A DNA stretch of 64,000 nucleotides. Origin: Pseudomonadota bacterium (GTDB lineage Bacteria > Myxococcota_A > Polyangia > Polyangiales > Polyangiaceae). The stretch spans positions 62,001-126,000 of the forward strand of contig JAEWRL010000242.1 of assembly GCA_023398955.1 (NCBI GenBank), in the 5' to 3' direction. Shown here one piece after another: positions 50,927 through 60,020 of this stretch (position 1 is the first letter of the stretch; each line of letters starts with the position of its first letter). The position numbers and the translations under genes are program-made. Under the pieces are notes generated by a model. The model ran no database searches, was not told where the DNA came from, and worked only from the letters and a program-made list of their open reading frames with translations.

Positions 50927-52045
50927 ATGTCCAGCGCCAGAGTTGCAGCGCTTCGGGTGAATCCGAGCACGGTCCTGGAGGGAGTGGAACGTCTCTGTGC
51001 GCTGGCGGGGTTGACCCAAGCCCTGGCGCCCGGGGTCGCCACCATCCTGAAAGATGACATCGGGTGGCCCTTCCCCTTTCCCGGAGCGCACACGACGCCG
51101 TGGCAGCTTGAGGGGACCGTCGTCGCCCTGAGGGACGCGGGGTTCGATCGGCTGTCGTGCGTGCGAGAAACGCCAGACGGTGCGTTGGTGCTCGGACGCC
51201 GGACACCACCCAGATACGGAGAGCTCCTGGACAGCCTCGCCATTCCTTTGGTCAACGGGACCCGCGGGCCCCTGGGACGCCTCAGGGAATACCGTCCCAA
51301 GGCACAGCTGCATGTGCTCCACCAGCTCTTCCCCCATGGCCTCCAGCTTCCGGAGTACTTCTTTGGGAAGAATGTCGTCCACCTGCCAGTCATTCGCTAC
51401 CAGCGCTCGACCCTGGTAGCGGGAGCCCTGCGGAATGCCTTCCGTGGGTTGCTCCACCGCAATCCGGACCACGCAGGGAGCTGGCTCCACATGGCACTCG
51501 TCGACCTCTTGGCGATCCAAAAGGAGATCCACCCTGGCCTCTTCACTGTAGTAGATGGAACCACCACAACGGGGATGCCGGGCTCCCCGGGGACTAGCCC
51601 TCTGGTGAAAGATGTGATGCTGGCGAGCGCCGATCCGGTGGCGGTAGACGCCGTCGCTGCAAAACTGATGGGCTTCGATCCGATGAAGATAGGCTTTATC
51701 CGACTAGCCCAGGAGGACGGACTAGGAGTGGGAGATCCACGTGACATCGAGCTCGTCGGCGACGATCTCTCGGAAGAAGACTGGGGGTTCTCCGTGGGCT
51801 TGGGAACCAGGGTGATGTATGGTCAGACGTCCCGAGGGGGCAGCCACGGCTGGGTGGAGCGCCTCCTTCTCCGTCCCCCCATCGCCAAGGCCGTGGAACG
51901 TGGCAGCGGCTTCTACCACGACGTGCACCAGTGGCGCCAAAGCGAGCGGGCACTGCTAGCACGGTGGCGGCATGGCACTCGCTGGGGCGCGCTCTTCGAT
52001 GCTTACGTCCACGGGGAACACATCATAGGGCGTACGCGACGGTGA
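50927..52045 (+). CDS. DUF362 domain protein
   Basis: 372 residues with the DUF362 layout: an N-terminal segment KDDIGWPFPFPGAHTTPWQL, a middle part (LHVLHQLFPHGLQLPEYFFG, VVHLPVIRY), and the conserved TVVDGTTTTGMPGSPGTSPL followed by LASADPVAVDAVAAKLMGFD and IGFIRLAQEDGLGVGDP. Proteins with this domain are often linked to iron-sulfur proteins, but there is no ferredoxin-type cysteine cluster here, so the function stays open. GGAGA lies 6 nt before ATG 50927, which decides the start. The C-terminus is convergent with the NAD kinase gene (30 bp). Confidence 0.8.
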   Translation: MSSARVAALRVNPSTVLEGVERLCALAGLTQALAPGVATILKDDIGWPFPFPGAHTTPWQLEGTVVALRDAGFDRLSCVRETPDGALVLGRRTPPRYGELLDSLAIPLVNGTRGPLGRLREYRPKAQLHVLHQLFPHGLQLPEYFFGKNVVHLPVIRYQRSTLVAGALRNAFRGLLHRNPDHAGSWLHMALVDLLAIQKEIHPGLFTVVDGTTTTGMPGSPGTSPLVKDVMLASADPVAVDAVAAKLMGFDPMKIGFIRLAQEDGLGVGDPRDIELVGDDLSEEDWGFSVGLGTRVMYGQTSRGGSHGWVERLLLRPPIAKAVERGSGFYHDVHQWRQSERALLARWRHGTRWGALFDAYVHGEHIIGRTRR

Positions 52046-52075
52046 GGGGCGTCGGTGACTCGGGGTCCTTCGAGC

Positions 52076-52972
52076 TCAGCGGAAGCGATGGCGTTGACGT
52101 CCCGCAAGTCCGAGCAACACCAGCGGTTGATCGGACGCCGAGAGCTTCACGGTATCGCCCAGGCCGACGGCAATCTGCCGGTAGGGACCGTCGAGGAACA
52201 TGCGAGCATCGTGCATCTTGCTGCGTAAAGTGACGGACTCCCCCTCCGCCACGGAAAAGCGGAGCAAGTCGTAGCGGCGTCCATCGGGGACGTAGGGTTC
52301 GCGGATGACGACCTGCAGCTTCTTGGACCCAAAGGGGAGGGTCTTGCCACCAGCAGAGTACTGCGCTGCCGTGGAGCCAGCAGCCGGTCCCACCCACACG
52401 CCGCTCGACCTCTGCTCCTCGGTGTTGCTGCGATAACCGATCAGGTACCGGGAGGTGGCGGCTGGCGAGGAATGGCAGAACAATGCTTCATTGAGCACGC
52501 GTCGGGCCCGTACGCGGCCGTTGACAGTCACCTTCATCCGAGTAAGCCGTACCTTCCGCAGCCGCCCAGCGAGCGCCCGCTGCAGGAGCTGTTTAGCATT
52601 GTGCCGGTGCGCCGCGCAGAAATAGCCCACGCTGTGCCGCGGTGAACTATTCACGCCAAGGAGCGGCACGCTGCCAATGTTGTGCGACGCTGCCAGCAAG
52701 GTGCCGTCTCCCCCGACCGATACGACGAGGTCCGCATCCGCAGCATCAAACTCGGCGTGAGGGCGCTCCAGAAACATGGCCCGCGCGCCGAGCGCGCCCA
52801 ACGCCTGCTGAACGGTTTCCACGGTCTGTACGTGTTCGCCGTGCGCTTCCAACCAGCTGGCCACGGTCGGATCCCCGCGCCGCAGCAAGCTCTTGGCACG
52901 CGGGTCCTGCTCGTCCTCGATGTAGCGAGCATAGGCGGATTGCTTCGCAACGACGATGACGCGGGGAGCCAT
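52076..52972 (-). CDS. NAD kinase-like protein
   Basis: Expected to phosphorylate NAD to NADP. 298 residues from ATG 52972. The nucleotide motif LVVSVGGDGTLLAASH (GGDGT at residues 87-91) and VLNEALFCH (NE pair) are present, as is SSGVWVGPAAGSTAAQYSAG in the place of the NAD-binding TGSTAY loop. The sequence between is more diverged than in PpnK and the C-terminus differs, so it may be a paralog with another substrate (for example a sphingosine/DAG kinase-like relative). Start and the preceding Nudix stop overlap (TAATG), so they are translationally coupled. Confidence 0.75.
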   Translation of the reverse strand: MAPRVIVVAKQSAYARYIEDEQDPRAKSLLRRGDPTVASWLEAHGEHVQTVETVQQALGALGARAMFLERPHAEFDAADADLVVSVGGDGTLLAASHNIGSVPLLGVNSSPRHSVGYFCAAHRHNAKQLLQRALAGRLRKVRLTRMKVTVNGRVRARRVLNEALFCHSSPAATSRYLIGYRSNTEEQRSSGVWVGPAAGSTAAQYSAGGKTLPFGSKKLQVVIREPYVPDGRRYDLLRFSVAEGESVTLRSKMHDARMFLDGPYRQIAVGLGDTVKLSASDQPLVLLGLAGRQRHRFR

Positions 52973-53658
52973 TACGAGATGGCCTCCGCCAGCCGCCGCA
53001 GGCCCAGCTCCGTCTTCGCATCCTCCAGCCCACCCATGGCGCACAGCTCAAGAGCCGCGTCGAGTGGAACCGCGCGGACTTCGCCAAGCGCCTCTAGCAC
53101 GGAGCCATCCAAGGAAGGAGCCTCGCGTCGGTTGGGGTCGACCTCGACGGCGAAATAGTAGTGACGTTCAGCGAAGGCACCGCTGGCGGGAAAGCTGCTC
53201 GGGCCAAGGCGGCTCAGTTGCTCAATGGCAACGTCGAAACCGAGCTCCTCTGCCAGCTCGCGCCTTGCCGTCATGGCGATCCCTTCTTCGCTGTCCTCGT
53301 CAGCTTCGACCAATCCCGCGGGCAACTCCCACAGCCCTCTGCGACTCGAGCTACCAGCCACCTCATATCTTCGCCTGTCGCGCAAAACCACGGGCGGTCG
53401 CACTGCACTGCGGAGGTAGACATACCGCACACCCTGCTCCAGGTAATGGGCGGCAATCACGACCGCGTCGAGCGCGGCGCGATGCACCTCGTCGTAGACG
53501 AATACCTCGGAGTACCGTCCATCCGGAAGACGCGCGCGGAGACGCCGCCTTGAGATCCGCAGGAACCCGGGGGGTTGCTCAGGCGAGAGATCCTCGACGA
53601 TCTCGAGCTCGACGGGTGGAAGCTCGAGTGCTTGAAGCAATTCGGGCGGCAGGCTCAT
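52972..53658 (-). CDS. Nudix hydrolase
   Basis: 228 residues. The Nudix box is near the middle: ELPAGLVEADEDSEEG, then TARRELAEELGF, which fits GX5EX7REUXEEXGU if two residues are inserted. The N-terminal part (VFVYDEVHRAALDAVVIAAH) is the typical strand before the box, and the ending resembles ADP-ribose/ADP-sugar pyrophosphatases. The pairing with a NAD kinase-like gene by TAATG overlap suggests work on NAD-related nucleotides. I place the start at ATG 53658 (MSLPPELLQALEL); the upstream frame is Cys-rich and unlikely. Confidence 0.85.
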   Translation of the reverse strand: MSLPPELLQALELPPVELEIVEDLSPEQPPGFLRISRRRLRARLPDGRYSEVFVYDEVHRAALDAVVIAAHYLEQGVRYVYLRSAVRPPVVLRDRRRYEVAGSSSRRGLWELPAGLVEADEDSEEGIAMTARRELAEELGFDVAIEQLSRLGPSSFPASGAFAERHYYFAVEVDPNRREAPSLDGSVLEALGEVRAVPLDAALELCAMGGLEDAKTELGLRRLAEAIS

Positions 53659-54181
53659 CGGGTTTTTCCGGGATGCGAGTGGGATCTCTTGCCCCAAGCC
53701 TCGCGGCACGCTGCTGGAGCACTGGCAGAGGTCGTAACACGTTCGCGCCTCCACTTCGACCAGCCCAGAGGATGGACCCGCCATCATCCACGTTTCATGA
53801 CGCCGGCCACAGCGATCCTTGCCCGACTCCGACCGGTCTCTCGGCGAACTCCGTGCTCATCGACGACGCCGGTGAACCCGCGAATGTCGATGAATGCCGA
53901 AGACACCTGCCCAGGAGTGCCTCATCGCCCTGCTGCCCTTCCGCCTGACCATCGCGCTTGGCCTCTCGTGTCAGCCAGCCGCAGAGGTGCCACGGCGCTA
54001 CGCAGCCCGACCTCAACGGGGGCCTCGCACTGGTATGGGTCGCAGGGGGTAGTCGACTGGTGAGGGCAGCGCGGCTGACGCGATTGCTCCAACGCCGGCA
54101 ATCACCTGCACGATCAGGCCTTGGAGGACGGGTGAAGTGGCTGGCGGCTCGACAATTGCGTACTGGGATTTAGAGTCAAGC
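53659..54181. other. Gap between the Nudix gene and the serine acetyltransferase gene
   Basis: 523 bp between divergent genes. Apart from the cyclase-like remnant (53784-53906) I see no supported gene. A GGAGG at 54123-54127 lies before a GTG at 54137 that could extend the acetyltransferase by 15 residues. No clear hairpin or promoter boxes found. Confidence 0.5.
53784..53906 (-). pseudogene. Possible remnant of a class III adenylate/guanylate cyclase
   Basis: A 40-codon frame from GTG 53906 to TGA 53784 begins VSSAFIDIRGFTGVVDEHG. The FIDIRGFT stretch matches the metal-binding motif of class III cyclases (FxDIxGFT). The rest of the frame (GRSRARIAVAGVMKRG) and the flanks show no other cyclase motif, so this is at most a fragment. 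The match could be chance. It lies upstream of the Nudix gene on the same strand. Confidence 0.3.
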
Positions 54182-55078
54182 ATGCAATCGAGCTTCCCTA
54201 TCCGTACCCGCGACCTGGAGGGCGCCATTGATGAGCTCGCGCAGAGCTACGATAGTGGAGACGCGATCAACAACCTGGAAAGCGCGGCACTGCCGAACAA
54301 GCGGGCGGTCATCGAAGCGTTCAATCACGTGAAGCCAGCCTTGTTCATGGGGTTCTTCAGCCGGCACGCCCTCAACCGCGACAACCTGCGCTACTCGCTC
54401 AGTTCGCAGCTCTACCCCGCGTACGAGCTCCTGAGCGAGCAGATCGGTCGCGCGATGAGCTACGAAGAGCAAGTGGGACGCAGCGGCGCGCGCCCAAGCC
54501 ATTGGTGTGAAGAGGTCGTACTCCGCATCTTCCGTGGCCTGCCGCAGCTGCGAAAAATGCTGAACTCCGACGTGTTGGCAGCATTCAACGGCGACCCCGC
54601 AGCGAAGAGCATCGAGGAAGTGGTCTTCAGTTATCCCGCCGTGCAAGCAATCACGGCACATCGGATGGCCCACGCCCTTTACGAACAGCGCGTACCAATG
54701 CTTCCACGAATCATCGCGGAGCACGCCCACAGTACGACCGGAATCGATATCCATCCCGGAGCCTCAATTGGCGAAGGGTTCTTCATCGATCATGGAACAG
54801 GCGTCGTAATTGGGGAGACGGCGAAGCTTGGACGCAACGTGAAGCTCTATCAGGGTGTCACCCTCGGAGCACTGAGCGTCCGTCGTCACTCGGATGAGGA
54901 TCCATGGCGTCCGCAGCAGCGGCACCCCACCATCGAAGATGATGTCACCATCTATTCTGGGGCAACAATCTTGGGAGGTGACACCGTCATTGGCGCGGGC
55001 AGCGTCATTGGCGGCAACGTGTGGCTCGTGCGGTCGGTGCCACCAGGTTCCAAGGTCTTCGGGAAGCCAAGAGACTGA
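54182..55078 (+). CDS. cysE: Serine O-acetyltransferase
   Basis: Acetylates serine for cysteine synthesis. 298 residues from ATG 54182 (GTG 54137 is possible). The N-terminal helical part (ALPNKRAVIEAFNHVKPALF) and length resemble EpsC/SAT enzymes of the longer type. The left-handed beta-helix repeats are clear: GIDIHPGASIGEGFFIDHGT, GVVIGETAKLGRNVKLYQGV and TLGALSVRR, then HPTIEDDVTIYSGATILGG. The catalytic His and Asp are in the usual H-x-x-x-x-x-x-H-P region (AEHAHSTTGIDIHPGA, IDHGTG). The PAPS reductase gene follows 355 bp downstream on the same strand, a pathway neighbour. Confidence 0.92.
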   Translation: MQSSFPIRTRDLEGAIDELAQSYDSGDAINNLESAALPNKRAVIEAFNHVKPALFMGFFSRHALNRDNLRYSLSSQLYPAYELLSEQIGRAMSYEEQVGRSGARPSHWCEEVVLRIFRGLPQLRKMLNSDVLAAFNGDPAAKSIEEVVFSYPAVQAITAHRMAHALYEQRVPMLPRIIAEHAHSTTGIDIHPGASIGEGFFIDHGTGVVIGETAKLGRNVKLYQGVTLGALSVRRHSDEDPWRPQQRHPTIEDDVTIYSGATILGGDTVIGAGSVIGGNVWLVRSVPPGSKVFGKPRD

Positions 55079-55433
55079 CGCGCCAGTGCGGCAGTACTGC
55101 TGAAGCCGCGGCACCTCTACCGTCTGGTCGGCCCTAGTCTGTAGTTTCGGAGCGGCTGACCTGTCACCGTGCAGGAACCAGTCCCATGGTCGCACCGGTG
55201 CAAGTTAGCTGCCGCTCCAGCTGTCCGCCTTAGTCGAATCAACCCCCGCCGGGCTTGCGCTCTTTCCAGGCCTGCCTCACAGTATTCTCGATATTTCCTA
55301 GCGGATAGGTGAAGAATGCTAGCGATGCGCAATGAAAGGCCTGGTGTTTCGCGGAAGGCACCTTCGAGAAACGCTTGCCGTGGGGTCGAAGGTCCAGTCG
55401 AGCCCACTGAGGCCTCCACCGGCGGGAGTAGCG
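55079..55433. other. Gap between cysE and cysH-type genes
   Basis: 355 bp without a supported gene. It contains a short palindrome GCAGTACTGC after the cysE stop and a relatively AT-rich patch around 55275-55320 (AGTATTCTCGATATTTCC) with two copies of GCTAGCG-like sequence close by. This patch could hold the cysH promoter or a regulator site, but I recognise no defined operator or riboswitch. Confidence 0.4.
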
Positions 55434-56225
55434 ATGGACCTTGAGCTCACCGCCCTGCACGGGATCGACGGGCAGCGCCCAACGGAGCGTCGAAACGCGG
55501 ATCCAACGATTAACCTCGACAGGGTCAATCGCTCACTGGAAGGAGCCGACGCCCAAGAGGTCCTGCACTGGGTGAAGGAACGCTTTGGCGATCGCGTGGC
55601 CGTGTCCTCCAGCTTCGGCGCGGATTCGGCTCTCATGCTGCACCTCGTCACCCGAGTGATGCCAAACATCCCTGTCGTGTTCATCGACACGGGCTATCTC
55701 TTTCCCGAGACCTATCGCTTCGCGGAACAGCTGCGGGAGCGATTCCGTTTGAACCTCCTTACCTATAGCGCGCCAATGACTCCTGCACGCCAAGAGGCGC
55801 TGTACGGACGCCTCTGGGAGCAGGGCGAGGAAGGCGTCCGACAGTACCTCGCGCTAAACAAGGTGGAGCCCATGAAGCGAGCCCTCGAGGAGCTTGGCAT
55901 CGACGTGTGGCTCGCTGGCCTCAGAGCGTCTCAAACCGACCACCGTCGCTCGCTGCGCAAAGTCGCTCTCCACGACGGGAGGCTCAAGGTGCATCCGATC
56001 CTCGATTGGGGCAAGGAGCAGGTAGATGAGTACTTGAGTCGGCATGCTCTACCGCGGCATCCCCTGTACTCCCAGGGCTACCGCAGCATCGGAGATTGGC
56101 ATTCGACTTCGCCCGTAGCTCCGGACGAAGACGATCGGGCTGGGCGCTTGCTCGGAGTCAAGAAGGAGTGCGGCCTCCACCTGACGTCTGAGGAGAACTC
56201 GAGCCTGAGCTCCTCGGGGCTCTGA
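55434..56225 (+). CDS. cysH: Phosphoadenylyl-sulfate (PAPS) reductase
   Basis: Reduces activated sulfate to sulfite using thioredoxin/glutaredoxin. 263 residues from ATG 55434 (GGGAG 6 nt upstream). The PP-loop SSSFGADSALMLHL, the strand VVFIDTGYLFPETY, GLRASQTDHRRSL and HPILDWGKEQVDEYL are typical. The redox cysteine is Cys246 in KKECGLHL near the C-terminus. The paired cysteines that bind the Fe-S cluster in APS reductases are absent, so PAPS is the likely substrate. Longer frames upstream add a basic, unlike segment. Pirin follows 22 bp later. Confidence 0.92.
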   Translation: MDLELTALHGIDGQRPTERRNADPTINLDRVNRSLEGADAQEVLHWVKERFGDRVAVSSSFGADSALMLHLVTRVMPNIPVVFIDTGYLFPETYRFAEQLRERFRLNLLTYSAPMTPARQEALYGRLWEQGEEGVRQYLALNKVEPMKRALEELGIDVWLAGLRASQTDHRRSLRKVALHDGRLKVHPILDWGKEQVDEYLSRHALPRHPLYSQGYRSIGDWHSTSPVAPDEDDRAGRLLGVKKECGLHLTSEENSSLSSSGL

Positions 56226-56247
56226 GGACGGCCGCGGAAGGAACCAC

Positions 56248-57312
56248 ATGGCGGGAATCGTGCTCGGCGCCTCCAAGTTGGGTTCTCCATGGACGACACT
56301 CGATCCTTTCCTCTTCTGCGTTCATCATCTTGACGCGTATCCAGCCGGAAATGGCCGGTTGGGACCCGCAGCCTCTGTGTCAGGCCGGGTACCGGGCATG
56401 GACTTCTCGAGCAAGGACGGCTGGAGCATGTACCATGGCGAGATCGTGCCAGGATTCCCGCGGCACCCCCATCGCGGCTTCGAAACCGTGACCATCGTGC
56501 GGCGAGGGTTCATCGACCATGCCGACTCCTTGGGATCAGTGGCGCGCTACGGCCCAGGGGACGTGCAGTGGCTAACGGCTGGACGCGGAGTGGTCCATTC
56601 GGAGATGTTTCCCCTGCTCGACCAGCACGGACCAAACCCCTTGGAGCTATTCCAGATTTGGCTCAATCTTCCTGGCGCGAGCAAGCCCGTGGCCCCCTAC
56701 TTCTCGATGTCGTGGGCGGGCGAGGTCCCGCAGCTGACGTTTCTCGACGATCAGCGCGGCACCACGGAGGTTCGCGTCGTGGCGGGGACACTCGAAGGAG
56801 CGAGTCCCCCTGCATCGCCTCCCGATTCTTGGGCGTCGCGCCCGGACTCCGATGTGGCGATCTGGCTGGTCCGCATGACGCCCCATACCACGTGGACGCT
56901 CCCGGCGGCGAGACGAGGAAGCAACCGCGCCATCTACAACTACTGCGGCGACCCACTGCGAATCGCTGGTGAGGTGGTTCAGGGTCCTGCCGCGATCCGA
57001 CTCCTCGCGGACGCCAAGGCCATGGTCACGTCAGGACCGGTGCCGACGGAGTTTCTCCTCCTTCAGGGCGCGCCGATCGGGGAACCGATCGTTCAGCACG
57101 GGCCTTTCGTCATGAACACGGCCGCCGAGATCGATGAGGCGTTCGACGAATACCGCCGGACTGAATTTGGCGGATGGCCGTGGCCCAGCCCCGGCCCCGT
57201 ACACGGTCGGGATCGGGTGCGGTTCGCACGATTCTCGGATGGACGGGTCGACGCGCCTCCAAGCACTGGCCAGGATCCATGCCGGCTTACGCGTCTCGCT
57301 CGAAAAGGGTGA
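56248..57312 (+). CDS. Pirin-family protein
   Basis: Cupin-fold metalloprotein. 354 residues, longer than the usual 290-300 because of a C-terminal region. The metal-site signature is intact: FPRHPHRGFETVTIVRRGF (two His), then YGPGDVQWLTAGRGVVHSEM (His and Glu). The second cupin half (about 165-300) includes YFSMSWAGEVPQLTFL and LLQGAPIGEPIVQHGPF. Some pirins have quercetinase activity or regulate enzymes; the role here is unknown. GGAAGGA sits 5 nt before the ATG. Its 3' end overlaps the convergent Hsp70 gene by 26 bp. Confidence 0.9.
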   Translation: MAGIVLGASKLGSPWTTLDPFLFCVHHLDAYPAGNGRLGPAASVSGRVPGMDFSSKDGWSMYHGEIVPGFPRHPHRGFETVTIVRRGFIDHADSLGSVARYGPGDVQWLTAGRGVVHSEMFPLLDQHGPNPLELFQIWLNLPGASKPVAPYFSMSWAGEVPQLTFLDDQRGTTEVRVVAGTLEGASPPASPPDSWASRPDSDVAIWLVRMTPHTTWTLPAARRGSNRAIYNYCGDPLRIAGEVVQGPAAIRLLADAKAMVTSGPVPTEFLLLQGAPIGEPIVQHGPFVMNTAAEIDEAFDEYRRTEFGGWPWPSPGPVHGRDRVRFARFSDGRVDAPPSTGQDPCRLTRLARKG

Positions 57313-60019
57313 GGCCCACAGGGAGCTCCTCGCCAAACAGGTCCTGGCGATCGAGGCGCTCCAGGGGCACGACCTCCCGCACCCGTTCGACCCAAGGCCC
57401 CGGCACCGCAACCTCCTCGAGCCGCCGCAGGACCGCTAGACGCTGAGCGTCCGGGACGTCCCGCGCACGGTCACCAGTCATGGTAGCCAGCTCGACGGCT
57501 GCACGAGCAAGCGTCGGCTGCTCATGCCAGTGCTCCCTCAGCAGGTGGTCGAGCCAACGCTGCACCGTTCTGAGCGGGACCACGTGATGAGCACTCGCAT
57601 ACACGGGGGTCCGGGCGCCAATTCGCCCCAACGCTCGCCATAACCCGGGATCGCGGCTCGTCCAGGTGCGTTCGAGCAGCCACCGTCCCAGCTCTGCTCG
57701 CCGTGCTGCGGGCACACGCTCGAGCCAGCTTACCAGCTCCAGCATCTCCGGAACGGCAGCTGGACGTACACCTTTTGGCTTCTTCAGCTTCTCTTCCATG
57801 GGTGCCAGGAAGGGATCCAGCTGGTCTCGCATCGCGACCTGGGCCGGCTCCGGAAGTCCAGGCGCAAGGCGGCGCCATGCGATCCAGAACTGCTGCCAGC
57901 CTCGAACCTCGTCTTGGAAACTCAGCCACTGCTCGAAGAGCGGCGTGACCAGGGCAATGCGACGCGGATCCAGGGCGTGGCCGAAGCCAGGCCGAAGACA
58001 GAACCCAACCAGCATGAAATAGACGCGCTCGTGATCAGCGGTGCGACGGCGCGCACTCGACTTCGGCGCGATCACATCGAAGACGGCACGACAGGTTTCC
58101 ACATCCCAGCCGCGCCGTTCGCCAAGCACCCTTTCAAGGTTCTGCCACAGGTCCTTGACCTCCCGTGGACGCACGTCTTTGCGACCCTTCCCGAACACGC
58201 GGTGAATCAGCTCGGCCGCCTCATCGAGTTTGTGCCGTCGGGCAGAAGGGCCGCTCGCTGGCTTGATGTTACGGGTATGCCCAACGCCCATTTCCTGACC
58301 GCGCAGCTCGAAAGCCAGTCGATGATGCCTCGGGGTCTGATGCTCGCTGCCGCGGCCTTCGACGCAGCAGAGCTCCAGGGTACCAATGGCTGTCAGCTCA
58401 CCCTCCAGAACGACCTCGACCTGGCCGGCCTCCTCGGCGCTGAAACTGGCAGCCAACGGGGGCAGTTGCTCGAGCTCGTCATTCACGTCGACGAGCTCCC
58501 CAGGGACGTGGACGTTAGGCGAGTCGCTCGCAAACAGTTCGAAGCGCACGGGCTCTCCCAGGCGCAACGCCAGGGGATGTGAGTCGACCCGATGTCGTTC
58601 ACCCTCGCGTGCGCCCCGGGGAACGACACACAAGGCTCGTGGCTTGCCCGCGGGGCCTTGTACGCCCACGTAGTACCCGTGGGCCGCTCCGCCACCGATG
58701 CGAATCCCTTCGCCACGAAGCGCTCGCGCGAACGCAACGGCGCCACGCGCGACTGCCACGTCCGGGTCCGTGCCCTCGAGAAGGGTGGGCCATTGCCCCA
58801 ACCACTCTGCATAGACACTGGCGAGCCGTTCACGCAGAAGCCGCGAGCGAAACACCCCGCCGTTCAGCAACACGAGCGGCGGAACCCTGCCCCCCGCGTG
58901 GCGAACAAGGAACGCTGCCAAATGACGAGTGATCGCTGGATCAGGCTCGTAGGGTAGCCCGAAACCACGAAGACCTGCCCTTCGGACCAGCGTGGGCGTT
59001 GTCAGCGGCACTTCGGGTAGAAAGCCCTGACACACGACCGCTTCGACTTCATCGCGGCCCAGGGTGGCACTGTGGGTGCCACCAACGAGGCTGCTTCCCT
59101 CTTTGGCGACGACCACTCGCGCCTCGGTGGCCGTCCCGTCATCCAGCAAGCGCTCTTTCGCTCCGCGGCAGGCGAGTACCAACTGCGCGAAGAGGCCAGG
59201 CGCCAGGCGCGCTCCCTCCGCACCACTCAGGCGAGCTTCCACACGATGCGCCAGGGCCAGGTCGATGTTGTCGCCGCCGAGCAGAATGTGTCGGCCGACG
59301 GCCGTACGCTCCGCCGCGACGAGGCCGGCTTCCGTAAGAGAAACGTGGACAAGGGAGAGGTCGGTCGTGCCGCCACCCACATCGCAAACCAGAACGTCCG
59401 CGGCTCCGCCCTCGCGCAGCCGCGCCGTGAGCTCTCGTTCCCCCCCAGAAGCGAGATAGTCATAGAGGGCGGCCATCGGCTCTTCGAGCAACCGCACACG
59501 CAGTCCAGCCCGTGCAGCTGCCTCCAACGTAAGTTGCCGCGCGCCTGGATCGAAGGAGGCAGGTACTGTCAATACGATGGACTTCCCCTCGAGCTGGGCT
59601 CCTGCCGACCCTATCTGGCAAACGCGTCCGACATGCTCGAGAATCTTGGCGCTCGCCTCCACAGGCGACAGCCGGGGTTCAGAGTTCTCCTGATCTCCCC
59701 ACGGAAGGCAGGCACTGTGGCGGTCGATGCCGGCATGAGAGAGCCAGCTCTTCGCGCTGGACACGAGCCTCCCTGGGACCTCGAGCCCGCGACGACGCGC
59801 GTAGCTGCCGATGACCCAAGGTGCTTCGTCCCAGGGGTCAGCGACACTCTCGCCCGGGGAGACCGCGTACAGATAGGAAGGTAGCTGCAGCAACGAGTCC
59901 TGCTCGTGGGCGGCGGTCAGCTGTGCCAACGGAACGACATGGACGGTGCCGTCGTCGCGCTCCTCCGCGACCACGGTATTCGTGGTTCCGAGATCGATGC
60001 CCAGATTCACCCGCTCCAA
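57287..60019 (-). CDS. Hsp70-family protein with long C-terminal extension (DUF3731-like)
   Basis: 910 residues. The N-terminal ATPase part (about 1-460) has the Hsp70 phosphate loops: LGIDLGTTNTVVAEE, VCDVGGGTTDLSLVHV, ILLGGDNIDLALAH and LLNGGVFRSRLL. It lacks a normal substrate-binding domain; instead residues about 470-600 form a beta part (LGEPVRFELFASDSPNVHVP, LTAIGTLELCCVEG) and about 610-910 a helical domain (HRVFGKGRKDVRPREVKDLW, RVYFMLVGFCLRPGFGHALD) that I associate with DUF3731 of the DnaK-like YegD/HscC-type relatives. It starts 1 nt after the second Hsp70 gene ends, so it is the last gene of a three-gene unit. No DnaJ or GrpE gene is near. Function unknown. Confidence 0.88.
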   Translation of the reverse strand: MERVNLGIDLGTTNTVVAEERDDGTVHVVPLAQLTAAHEQDSLLQLPSYLYAVSPGESVADPWDEAPWVIGSYARRRGLEVPGRLVSSAKSWLSHAGIDRHSACLPWGDQENSEPRLSPVEASAKILEHVGRVCQIGSAGAQLEGKSIVLTVPASFDPGARQLTLEAAARAGLRVRLLEEPMAALYDYLASGGERELTARLREGGAADVLVCDVGGGTTDLSLVHVSLTEAGLVAAERTAVGRHILLGGDNIDLALAHRVEARLSGAEGARLAPGLFAQLVLACRGAKERLLDDGTATEARVVVAKEGSSLVGGTHSATLGRDEVEAVVCQGFLPEVPLTTPTLVRRAGLRGFGLPYEPDPAITRHLAAFLVRHAGGRVPPLVLLNGGVFRSRLLRERLASVYAEWLGQWPTLLEGTDPDVAVARGAVAFARALRGEGIRIGGGAAHGYYVGVQGPAGKPRALCVVPRGAREGERHRVDSHPLALRLGEPVRFELFASDSPNVHVPGELVDVNDELEQLPPLAASFSAEEAGQVEVVLEGELTAIGTLELCCVEGRGSEHQTPRHHRLAFELRGQEMGVGHTRNIKPASGPSARRHKLDEAAELIHRVFGKGRKDVRPREVKDLWQNLERVLGERRGWDVETCRAVFDVIAPKSSARRRTADHERVYFMLVGFCLRPGFGHALDPRRIALVTPLFEQWLSFQDEVRGWQQFWIAWRRLAPGLPEPAQVAMRDQLDPFLAPMEEKLKKPKGVRPAAVPEMLELVSWLERVPAARRAELGRWLLERTWTSRDPGLWRALGRIGARTPVYASAHHVVPLRTVQRWLDHLLREHWHEQPTLARAAVELATMTGDRARDVPDAQRLAVLRRLEEVAVPGPWVERVREVVPLERLDRQDLFGEELPVGLTLFERDA

Positions 60020-60020
60020 G

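Noticed and set aside
53575..54063. Plus-strand frame of 162 codons in the Nudix-cysE gap
   Set aside because: Low-complexity Arg/Pro translation with no motif or ribosome site; it overlaps the Nudix gene antisense.
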